A stretch of DNA of 64,000 nucleotides from Advenella sp. S44. Its GTDB lineage: Bacteria > Pseudomonadota > Gammaproteobacteria > Burkholderiales > Burkholderiaceae_B. The notes beneath the pieces were generated by a model. It saw only the letters and a list, made by a program, of their open reading frames with translations. It made no database searches and was not told the origin of the DNA. How positions within the stretch are numbered: position 1 is the stretch's first letter; each line of letters begins with the position of its first letter. Both the position numbers and the translations under genes were made by a program. Location: assembly GCF_002810445.1 (NCBI RefSeq), contig NZ_NEXS01000010.1, forward strand, positions 186,001 through 250,000. Direction: 5' to 3'. Positions 1 through 7,377 of the stretch are shown piece by piece.

Positions 1-172
1 CTGCCGAGAAAGTCTGCGCAGCCTGCTGCAGGCGCTGGCCATCGCGGGCCAGCAGCGTCACGCGGGCGCCGGCCGCCAGCGCAAGCCGCGCCACTTCAAG
101 CCCGATTCCCTGGCTGGCGCCGGTAATCAAAACATGACGATTTTCCAATGTAGCTATAGCGTTATGGTTCAT
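1..172 (-). CDS. SDR-family NAD(P)-dependent oxidoreductase, N-terminal fragment
   Basis: Only the first 57 codons are present; the gene runs off the left edge. The translation starts MNHNAIATLENRHVLITGAS and carries the nucleotide-binding glycine motif TGASQGIG at about residues 17-24, which defines a classical short-chain dehydrogenase/reductase Rossmann fold. The ATG lies 6 nt after the stop codon of the upstream fused monooxygenase gene, so the two are almost certainly co-transcribed. In aerobic 2-aminobenzoyl-CoA or salicylyl-CoA operons, SDR and beta-oxidation-type enzymes commonly follow the fused flavoenzyme, so a 3-hydroxyacyl-CoA dehydrogenase-like role is plausible, but the substrate cannot be read from this fragment. 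No strong Shine-Dalgarno is visible; translational coupling is likely. Confidence 0.8.
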   Translation of the reverse strand, partial: MNHNAIATLENRHVLITGASQGIGLEVARLALAAGARVTLLARDGQRLQQAAQTFSA

Positions 173-178
173 GGTGAG

Positions 179-2605
179 TTATCCGTTCTGCATCAATTGG
201 GCCCGCTCAAACAGGGTTTCGATTTGGCGTTTTCCTGCACTGTACTGCCGGGGCCAGTGAACCTGGGTGTAGCCGATTTTGGCGGTTTCGCTCAGCGTCC
301 AGGCCGGATTGGCCAGATGGGGTCGACCAATTGCACACAGGTCGGCACGACCCGATGCGATGATGCTGTTGACCTGATCAGCCTCGGTAATGGCCCCCAC
401 CGCCATGGTCGCAATGCCTTCCTGGTTACGGATCTCGTCGGCAAACGGCGTCTGGTACATACGCCCATAGACGGGCTTCTGGTCAGGGCTGACCTGGCCC
501 GACGAGCAGTCGATCAGATCGGCACCCGCTGCCTTGAAAGCCCGGGCGATGAGCACCGCATCGTCTGCCGTTATGCCGCCGTCGACCCAGTCACTGGCCG
601 AGATACGTATGTTCAGCGGCTTGTCTTCAGGCCAGACGGCACGCATGGCGGCAAATACCTCAAGGGGAAAACGCAGCCGGTTCTCCAGCGAGCCGCCGTA
701 GTTATCTGTGCGCTGATTGGCCAGCGGCGAAATAAAGCACGACAGCAAATACCCATGCGCGCAATGGAGCTCCAGCACATCGAATCCGGCCCGCGCGGCA
801 CGCCGTGTTGCCTGTACAAATTCATCGGTAATTTTCTGCATGCCCGCAGCATCCAGTGCCGTGGGAATTTGCGAGATATCCGGCAGATAAGGCAGGGGCG
901 AGGCCGAAACCAGCGGCCAGTTGCCCGAGTCCAGCGGCATATCAATGCCATCCCAGGCGGCCCGGGTCGAGCCCTTGCGACCCGCGTGGCCCAGCTGAAT
1001 GCCGATTTTCGCATCCGATTGGGCATGCACCGCCTGCACAATATTTTTCCATGCCTGCATTTGCGTGTCGTTCCACAAGCCGGGGCAATGCGGCGTAATA
1101 CGCGCACGCGGGGACACGCAGGTCATTTCGACCATGACCAGGCCGGCGCCACCCAGAGCGCGCGCCAGCAAATGCTGGAAATGAAAGTCGCCAGGCACGC
1201 CATCGGTGCACGAATACATGGCCATGGGCGAGACCACGATCCGGTTTTTCAGCACGACAGCGCGCAGACTAAAAGGCGTCCACATGGGCGGGACCGCAAT
1301 AACATTATTGTCTGTCCCGGCAAGAGCCTCATTGTCCACGCCGGCAGGGGCATGACCGTCGACGCCCGCGGCGGCGCGACTGTCCGCGATGCCCGCCCTC
1401 GCTTCACTTGCCGGCGAGCGCGCCTGGCGGTTGAACCAGGTTTCGAAGTGATTCATCCACTTGGGATCGCGCAGCCGCAAATTTTCATGTGAAATACGCT
1501 GTGAGCGCGTCAACAGCGAATAGGCAAACTGCTGCGGCGCGAGCCGGGTATAGCGTTTGACATTTTCAAACCATTCGGTGGAGTTGCGTGCGGCGTTCTG
1601 GATTTTCAGCACTTCGATGCTGCGCTGTGCTTCATAATGGGCCAACGCTGACCCGATATCGCTGTGGGCGCGAAAACTGCCGGCCAGCTCAATGGCATCC
1701 TCCAGTGCAAGCTTGGTGCCGGAGCCAATGGAAAAATGCGCCGTATGCGCGGCGTCGCCCATGAGCACAATGGGAATCGTTTTGCCGTTGGGCAGGGTCT
1801 GGTTGTGCACCCATTGCTCGCAAATGACACGCGGAAACTGGATCCAGATAGCGGAGCCGCGCAAATGCTTGGCATTGGACAACAGCTTATTGCCGTCCAG
1901 CCACGGCGCGAACAATTGCTCGCAATAGGCGATTCCGTCTTCCTGCGACATATTGTCGATACCGGCCGCACGCCAGGTCTCATCCCGGGTTTCGACAATG
2001 AAAGTGGACATGCCTTCTTCGTACTGATAGGCATGGGCCTGGAACCAGCCGTACTCTGTATTGACAAAGGCAAAGGTGAAGGCATCAAATGTTTTTTCCG
2101 TCCCAAGCCAGACAAAGCGGCAGCGCCGCGTGTCGATATCAGGCCTGAACGAATCGGCGTAGCGTGTGCGGATCCGGCTGTTGATCCCGTCGGAAGCGAT
2201 CACCAGGTCCGCCTCGTAGGCGACGGCGATCGCCTGGTCGTCTTCAACGACGGTTTCAAAAACCAGTTCTACGCCCAGATCCAGACAGCGCTGTTGCAGA
2301 ATATTGAGCATTTTCTTTCGGCCGATGCCGATAAAACCGTGTCCGCCGCTGCGTATGGTGGTGGCGCCGATATGAATGTCAATATCGTCCCAGTGATTGA
2401 ACTGGCGGATAATCTGTTCGGCCGTCGGCAAATCGGCGTTTTTCAGATTCTCCAGCGTGGCGTCGGAAAATACCACGCCCCACCCGAAAGTATCAAATGG
2501 CCGATTGCGTTCTACGACCACAATCCTGTCCTGCGGATTACGCTTCTTTAACAGCAGCCCGGCATACAAACCTGCGGGGCCCCCGCCGATACAAATAATA
2601 TTCAT
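179..2605 (-). CDS. Fused salicylyl-CoA 5-hydroxylase / 2-aminobenzoyl-CoA monooxygenase-reductase type flavoenzyme
   Basis: An 808-residue fusion. The N-terminal half is a group A FAD monooxygenase: GGGPAG at 7-12, a DG motif (IASDGINSR, about 137-144) and the GDAAH motif at 283-287. From about residue 443 to the end it is an Old Yellow Enzyme-type FMN reductase (IQLGHAGRKG near 537-545). This architecture matches 2-aminobenzoyl-CoA monooxygenase/reductase and proteins named salicylyl-CoA 5-hydroxylase, which hydroxylate and partly reduce aryl-CoA thioesters in aerobic CoA-dependent aromatic degradation. The domains are joined by four degenerate octapeptide repeats (residues 402-433). I chose the ATG at 2605, not one 17 codons upstream, because AAGGAT sits at proper spacing before it and the FAD motif then starts at the N-terminus. 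A divergent MarR gene probably regulates it. The exact substrate is inferred. Confidence 0.85.
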   Translation of the reverse strand: MNIICIGGGPAGLYAGLLLKKRNPQDRIVVVERNRPFDTFGWGVVFSDATLENLKNADLPTAEQIIRQFNHWDDIDIHIGATTIRSGGHGFIGIGRKKMLNILQQRCLDLGVELVFETVVEDDQAIAVAYEADLVIASDGINSRIRTRYADSFRPDIDTRRCRFVWLGTEKTFDAFTFAFVNTEYGWFQAHAYQYEEGMSTFIVETRDETWRAAGIDNMSQEDGIAYCEQLFAPWLDGNKLLSNAKHLRGSAIWIQFPRVICEQWVHNQTLPNGKTIPIVLMGDAAHTAHFSIGSGTKLALEDAIELAGSFRAHSDIGSALAHYEAQRSIEVLKIQNAARNSTEWFENVKRYTRLAPQQFAYSLLTRSQRISHENLRLRDPKWMNHFETWFNRQARSPASEARAGIADSRAAAGVDGHAPAGVDNEALAGTDNNVIAVPPMWTPFSLRAVVLKNRIVVSPMAMYSCTDGVPGDFHFQHLLARALGGAGLVMVEMTCVSPRARITPHCPGLWNDTQMQAWKNIVQAVHAQSDAKIGIQLGHAGRKGSTRAAWDGIDMPLDSGNWPLVSASPLPYLPDISQIPTALDAAGMQKITDEFVQATRRAARAGFDVLELHCAHGYLLSCFISPLANQRTDNYGGSLENRLRFPLEVFAAMRAVWPEDKPLNIRISASDWVDGGITADDAVLIARAFKAAGADLIDCSSGQVSPDQKPVYGRMYQTPFADEIRNQEGIATMAVGAITEADQVNSIIASGRADLCAIGRPHLANPAWTLSETAKIGYTQVHWPRQYSAGKRQIETLFERAQLMQNG
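1308..1403. repeat. Four degenerate 24-bp tandem repeats encoding the interdomain linker of the fused flavoenzyme
   Basis: Units run 1308-1331, 1332-1355, 1356-1379 and 1380-1403. On the coding (minus) strand they give the octapeptides ARAGIADS, RAAAGVDG, HAPAGVDN and EALAGTDN, consensus xAxAGxDx. They lie exactly between the FAD monooxygenase and FMN reductase domains, so they serve as a flexible spacer. Confidence 0.75.
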
Positions 2606-2710
2606 GACAGATCCTTTTGGCCAGGTCTGCGACCGTTGGCGACGGCAGCCAGCCATGCTACCGGCTCGCTGCAGAAACGGCGCCTGCAGGACTGACGGTT
2701 TGTCTCTTTT

Positions 2711-2757
2711 ACAATTGTGATTTATTTTAAGTTTAAACTAATTTATAATGCACTACA
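2711..2757. promoter_or_regulatory. Divergent promoter region with palindrome, likely MarR operator
   Basis: The AT-rich core of the 346-bp gap between the flavoenzyme gene and marR. It holds a perfect 10-bp palindrome, AGTTTAAACT (2730-2739), and ACAATTGT (2711-2718). A consensus plus-strand -10, TATAAT, is at 2744-2749 with a poor -35. On the minus strand TTGTAG (2757-2752) followed after 17 nt by TAAACT would place a promoter across the palindrome. MarR regulators usually bind such palindromes over their own divergent promoter, so operator function is inferred from position and symmetry only. The remaining ~200 bp up to marR show no further feature. Confidence 0.45.
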
Positions 2758-2951
2758 AACTTTTTTTCAAATAGCTGCGCTGGCGCGCCATTGGCCTACG
2801 CGAGCGACTGCCACTCGCAGCACTCGGCCGCCGGACCCTGCTATCCTGACGGTTGGGCAACCATGCCATTTATCAATAAAACACCCTGCTGCCGTTACAA
2901 TCTGCGCATTCCAACTTGTCCGTTTCTTTTCTTAATTTTGCAGGAGCCGTA

Positions 2952-3425
2952 ATGCAACACGATCTGGAAACCCGCGCCGCAACAATAGACCATTCCGAAT
3001 TGCGTCTCTGGCTGCGCCTGCTTACCTGCACAAGCCTTATCGAAAATCGAATCCGCAATTATTTGCGTGTGGAATTTGACTGCACGCTGCCGCGTTTCGA
3101 CCTGATGGCGCAACTGGCCAAGGAGCCCGATGGCATGCGGATGGGCGAGCTATCTGCGCGGCTGATGGTCAGCAACGGCAACGTCACGACCATTGCCAAT
3201 CAACTGGAAAAAGAGGGGCTGATCCTGCGTAAAGTCAGCAGTGAAGACCGTCGCAGCACCTTTTTGCGATTAAGCGCAAAGGGACGCCGGCAGTTCGAGA
3301 AAATGGCCGCGGCCCACGAGGCCTGGCTGCAGCAAATGTTCAGCGGTCTGCCCGGCGGCAATCAGAAGAAACTGTACAATCTGCTGGCAGAGTTGAAACA
3401 GGCGGCGCTCACATCCCAAGCGTAA
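2952..3425 (+). CDS. MarR-family transcriptional regulator
   Basis: A 157-residue protein with the MarR winged-helix layout: N-terminal dimerisation helix, the recognition region with SARLMVSNGNVTTIANQLEK, the wing segment KVSSEDRRSTFLRLSAKGR (DxR signature), and a C-terminal helix. MarR proteins of this length usually repress a divergent catabolic operon until an aromatic ligand or CoA thioester binds. Divergence from the fused aryl-CoA flavoenzyme gene suggests that operon as the target (inference). The ATG at 2952 was chosen because AGGAG lies 7 nt upstream; an in-frame start 36 nt earlier has no such signal. Confidence 0.85.
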   Translation: MQHDLETRAATIDHSELRLWLRLLTCTSLIENRIRNYLRVEFDCTLPRFDLMAQLAKEPDGMRMGELSARLMVSNGNVTTIANQLEKEGLILRKVSSEDRRSTFLRLSAKGRRQFEKMAAAHEAWLQQMFSGLPGGNQKKLYNLLAELKQAALTSQA

Positions 3426-3632
3426 CAACGGTCATTGCGGCTGCAATTGTGCTGCTGAACGATTCGCTTCGATGATTTGCCGCCGGCGAAGGCAGAGCCG
3501 AACGCGAAACCCGCTGCGTGGTATGGCCTTTTTGCGGTCGTGACGGGTCGCCGCAATCGGGTAAAATGATTGTTTCAGACGCCAGCGTCGCTATGGTGGC
3601 CGCCGGCGGTGTCTTTCTACGGAGCAGTCCAG

Positions 3633-5234
3633 ATGAATGCGGCAACCATCGAGCATAACGATTCCCCAGCACGCCAGGTCGATTTGTTGGTCATCGGCGG
3701 CGGGATCAACGGAGCCGGCATTGCGCGTGACGCCGTCGGGCGCGGTGTGTCTGTCCTGCTTTGTGAGAAAGACGACCTGGCAAGCGCAACCTCGTCAGCC
3801 AGTAGCAAGCTCATTCACGGCGGTCTGCGCTACCTGGAACAATACGAATTTCGCCTGGTGCGCGAAGCGCTGGCCGAACGCGAAGTATTGCTCAATATCG
3901 CCCCTCATATTGTGCGCCCGCTGCGTTTTGTACTGCCACACGACCACACTCTGCGCCCGGTATGGATGATCCGCGCCGGACTCTTTCTTTATGATCGTCT
4001 GGCCAAACGCTCGCCACGCCTGCCCGGCTCGCGTCACATCCGTCTGGACGACGGCTCGGCATTTGCCCAGCCCATGAATGAACACATCAAACAGGGTTTC
4101 ATTTACTCCGATTGCCAGGTTGATGACTCCCGGCTTGTGGTACTCACTGCCATGGATGCGCAATCGCGCGGCGCGCAGATTCTGACGCGCACCGCCTGCC
4201 TTGGCGCACGCATTCACAAGGGACGGTGGCTGGTCACCCTGCAGGACGAAAAAGGTCGCCGCTTGCAGGTTAGCGCCGGCGTGCTGGTCAATGCCGCCGG
4301 CCCCTGGGTCGAAAACGTGCAAAAAACCGTGCATGATCCCAATGCCAATGCACACAGCCACTTGCGCCTGATCAAGGGCAGCCATCTGGTCACACACAAG
4401 TTATACGAAGGGGACCACGCCTATATTCTGCAGAACGACGATAAGCGGATTGTCTTTATCACCCCGCACCGGGACGCCTATTCCATGATCGGCACCACCG
4501 ATGTGGATTTCCAGGGCGATGCGCGAACCGCGAGCATTTCCGAAGAAGAAACCGATTATCTGCTTTCTGTGGTTAATCGCTACTTGCGTCAACCCGTGCA
4601 GCGCGATGATATTGTCGGCAGTTGGGCCGGCGTGCGGCCACTGTATGACGACGCAAAAGGCCGGGCATCTGCCGTCACACGTGATTACGTATTCGACGTG
4701 ACCGGGGGCAAAGACGGTGAACCCGCCATGCTGTCGATTTTCGGCGGAAAAATCACCACATATCGCCGGCTTGCCGAACATGCCCTGGAGAAGCTGCAAC
4801 CCTTTCTGAAACTGGGCCCGGCATGGACAGCAACGGCTTGCCTGCCTGGCGGCCAATTGCACGACCTGGATCCATCGGACTACTTGCTGAAATTGCAGGC
4901 ACGCTATCGCTGGATGGACCCTGGCCTGCTCGCCCGCCTGGTCGCAGCCTACGGCGCGATGACAACGGAAATTATCGGCGACGCCGACTCGGTCGCCGGT
5001 CTGGGCATGCATTTCGGGCATGGCCTGTATGAGGCCGAAGCGCGCTGGCTGATCAACCGCGAGTGGGCTCAGACCACACAGGACATCCTATGGCGCCGTA
5101 CCCGCCTGGGCCTGCAGTTCAGCGTAGGCCAGCAACGGACGCTGGAGCACTGGCTCACAGGCAGAACGCTGGCCGCAGCCATTGCTCGCCAAACGTATTT
5201 CGATTCTGCAGAAGCGGTGCAATCCAGCCTCTGA
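3633..5234 (+). CDS. glpD: Aerobic glycerol-3-phosphate dehydrogenase
   Basis: A 533-residue FAD-dependent dehydrogenase that oxidises sn-glycerol 3-phosphate to dihydroxyacetone phosphate at the inner membrane and feeds electrons to the quinone pool. The dinucleotide-binding motif IGGGINGAGIARD is at 21-33, and the family signature ASSKLIHGGLRYLEQYEFRL follows at about 56-75. Further conserved segments include NAAGPWV and FGGKITTYR. Length fits GlpD (about 500-540). The ATG at 3633 has GGAG 8 nt upstream; an earlier in-frame start would add 21 unrelated residues. No glpF, glpK or glpR is adjacent, so regulation in this context is not apparent. A TAAAAT hexamer at 3562-3567 could be a -10, without a clear -35. 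Confidence 0.93.
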   Translation: MNAATIEHNDSPARQVDLLVIGGGINGAGIARDAVGRGVSVLLCEKDDLASATSSASSKLIHGGLRYLEQYEFRLVREALAEREVLLNIAPHIVRPLRFVLPHDHTLRPVWMIRAGLFLYDRLAKRSPRLPGSRHIRLDDGSAFAQPMNEHIKQGFIYSDCQVDDSRLVVLTAMDAQSRGAQILTRTACLGARIHKGRWLVTLQDEKGRRLQVSAGVLVNAAGPWVENVQKTVHDPNANAHSHLRLIKGSHLVTHKLYEGDHAYILQNDDKRIVFITPHRDAYSMIGTTDVDFQGDARTASISEEETDYLLSVVNRYLRQPVQRDDIVGSWAGVRPLYDDAKGRASAVTRDYVFDVTGGKDGEPAMLSIFGGKITTYRRLAEHALEKLQPFLKLGPAWTATACLPGGQLHDLDPSDYLLKLQARYRWMDPGLLARLVAAYGAMTTEIIGDADSVAGLGMHFGHGLYEAEARWLINREWAQTTQDILWRRTRLGLQFSVGQQRTLEHWLTGRTLAAAIARQTYFDSAEAVQSSL

Positions 5235-5258
5235 TGTCCGCGTAGACCTGATTGACCC

Positions 5259-5303
5259 GGCCACGGTTGAATCGGCCACGATTAATAAATCCACGATTGC
5301 GCC
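5259..5303. repeat. Three degenerate 15-bp tandem repeats just downstream of glpD
   Basis: Units 5259-5273, 5274-5288 and 5289-5303 share the core CCACGRTT. They begin 24 nt after the glpD stop codon. The unit length equals that of the arrays in ftsY, asmA and after coaD. No function is apparent. The rest of the 260-bp gap before the next gene shows no clear gene. Confidence 0.5.
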
Positions 5304-5495
5304 CTCACGCGATACAGCAGTCTTGCCGCCGCGTCTCCCGTCCACAAGCTGGAACAAGCGGTCTGGCGGGACATTGGGCGTGATTTGCAAAGTATGTCTG
5401 ATTTATGACCTGTCATCAAATGAGCAAGGGGGTAGTGTTACTATGCGATTTAATCATCCCCTCCCCCCTTACGGTGTAACCAAGCAATAACGACT

Positions 5496-7205
5496 ATGTC
5501 TGAACAGGAACTCAAGCTACATGTGCCTGCGTCTGCGGCTGCGCAAGTAGAAAAGGCGCTGAAAAAGGCGAAATGCGAAACCATTTCGCTGCGCGCCATG
5601 TATTTTGATACAGCAGAACGCGAACTGGCCAAAGCCAAAATCGCCATCCGCCTGCGCCTGGAAGGCGACAACTGGGTGCAAACGCTGAAAATGCCCGGCA
5701 GTAATGCCGTGACCAAACTGGAATTGAATCACAACCGGCCCAGCCCGGTGCTGGACCTGAGCCTGTATGCCGGCACGCCGGCGCAAGCCGCGCTACTGAA
5801 GCTGAATAAGCCGCTGGAGCTGCGCTATGAAACGGACATCACCCGGCTGTATCGTCGCCAGCGCACACGCAAGGGCACTTTGGAAATCGCATTCGATACC
5901 GGTGTGATTCGCGCAGGCGAGCTGGAGCTGCCGGTATCAGAAGTGGAGTTCGAGCTGGTTTCGGGCTCTCCCGAAGCGATTTTCGAAGTCGGCAAAAAAT
6001 GGCTGTCGCAGTACAAGCTGATTCTGGACCTGCGCAGCAAATCCCAGCGCGGCGATGCCCTGGCGCAATCGGCGGCCAATATTCGCCAGGCCAATGCCGC
6101 AACAGCAACAGAGCAAATCCGTGACAGTGAGGTGCGCCGATTCTGGGCGCCCCGTCGCGCTCGCGCCTATGAGATAGATAAGCAGGACAGCGCCACGCAG
6201 GCGCTGGTTTCGGTCACAACGGAATGCCTGGAACAGATCTGTGCCAACGCGGGCGCATTGGCCGAAATTGATACGCTGGGCGTTGTGTCTGTGGGCCGCC
6301 CCGAACACGTACATCAATTGCGCATCGGCATGCGGCGCCTGACCAGCAACTGGAAACTGTTTGCGGGTCTCTCCTGGCTGCCTGATCAGCAAGTGCGCGA
6401 TGATTTGCGCGTGCATCTGGGCAAATTCGGTGCAACCCGGGACCTGGATGTCATGCTGGCCGGTGTTGTACCCATCCTGACCAAAGCCGGTATGCCGGCC
6501 ATGCAATTTAGTACCCACGAAGACGGCGCCACACCTTACGACATCGCCAAAAGCCCGGCATTTCAGCAATGGCTGGTACGTCTGCTGGAGTGGACGGTGC
6601 TGACACCAACGACCGACCCCACGACTGTCGTATCGGACGACACCAAGCAAGCCCAGATGGATGCAGTCGACGACGAAGCCCTGGCAGACTTGATGCTGAC
6701 CGAACAGGCTTGTGCCAACCAGGACAGCGCTTCTCACGCGACGTCCGAGGCCAGCAGCGCATCTGTGGCTGGTGGTGGGCCATTGATTATTCCGCTGACG
6801 CCACTGCCGCACAATCGGCCAGTGTTGCGCAGATTGCTGGAGCAGCGCCTGAACAAATGGAACCGGCAGATAGTGCGCCATTGGAAAACAGAAGATAAAT
6901 CAGATATTGAGGCCTATCACGACCTGCGCAAGCGCATCAAGCGCATGCGTTACGCCCTGAATGTCTACGAAGGCCTGCGCCCCAATTGCAATCTGGGCGC
7001 CTACGTCAAAAAGCTGGCCGCTGCACAGGAAGTTTTCGGCAATCTGAACGATATGTCCACTGCCCTGGCTTTTTTCAGCGCCCACACACAATCGCACCCC
7101 GGCGCGTGGTTTGCCGTGGGCTGGCTTACAGCCACGCTTGAAACGCTGAAACACCAGGCTGACGAAGCGCTGGCACGTATTCCCGGCAAAATCCACTACG
7201 ACTGA
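5496..7205 (+). CDS. CYTH and CHAD domain-containing protein (triphosphate tunnel metalloenzyme family)
   Basis: 569 residues. The N-terminal ~200 residues are a CYTH domain: it opens with EQELKL, a match to the ExExK signature, followed by basic/acidic strand residues (IAIRLRLEGD, ETDITRLYRR) lining the triphosphate tunnel. The C-terminal ~300 residues form a CHAD helical domain with His/Arg-rich repeats (HQLRIGMRRL and YHDLRKRIKRMRYAL). Bacterial CYTH-CHAD proteins, such as E. coli YgiF, are inorganic triphosphatases or polyphosphate-associated proteins. The two CHAD halves are separated by an acidic, Ser/Thr/Ala-rich stretch of about 75 residues (near 365-440) that looks disordered. The gene is single; a strong inverted repeat follows it. 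No good Shine-Dalgarno is visible before the ATG. Confidence 0.85.
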   Translation: MSEQELKLHVPASAAAQVEKALKKAKCETISLRAMYFDTAERELAKAKIAIRLRLEGDNWVQTLKMPGSNAVTKLELNHNRPSPVLDLSLYAGTPAQAALLKLNKPLELRYETDITRLYRRQRTRKGTLEIAFDTGVIRAGELELPVSEVEFELVSGSPEAIFEVGKKWLSQYKLILDLRSKSQRGDALAQSAANIRQANAATATEQIRDSEVRRFWAPRRARAYEIDKQDSATQALVSVTTECLEQICANAGALAEIDTLGVVSVGRPEHVHQLRIGMRRLTSNWKLFAGLSWLPDQQVRDDLRVHLGKFGATRDLDVMLAGVVPILTKAGMPAMQFSTHEDGATPYDIAKSPAFQQWLVRLLEWTVLTPTTDPTTVVSDDTKQAQMDAVDDEALADLMLTEQACANQDSASHATSEASSASVAGGGPLIIPLTPLPHNRPVLRRLLEQRLNKWNRQIVRHWKTEDKSDIEAYHDLRKRIKRMRYALNVYEGLRPNCNLGAYVKKLAAAQEVFGNLNDMSTALAFFSAHTQSHPGAWFAVGWLTATLETLKHQADEALARIPGKIHYD

Positions 7206-7246
7206 GCCTCGCCTTCAGCGTTGTCTCCCCGCGCGCAGACAATACA

Positions 7247-7279
7247 AAGAACGGGCATCCTAAAACGATGCCCGTTCTT
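7247..7279. terminator. Bidirectional hairpin between convergent genes
   Basis: A perfect 13-bp stem, AAGAACGGGCATC (7247-7259) with GATGCCCGTTCTT (7267-7279), and a 7-nt loop. It lies between the convergent CYTH-CHAD gene and ftsY. T-rich sequence is modest on both sides, but position and stem strength support shared termination. Confidence 0.75.
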
Positions 7280-7377
7280 CCGTGTTCAATTTATTCAGCA
7301 GGGATTATGGTTGCGTGCGATCGATATTATGGTAACCAGCTGTCTGTCCAGTTGCCGGCGCAGATCTGCGTGGCCGA

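Noticed and set aside
134-1492. 452-codon plus-strand open frame opposite the fused flavoenzyme gene
   Set aside because: Arg/Gly/His-rich translation without motifs; it mirrors the GC-rich third-position pattern of the real minus-strand gene.
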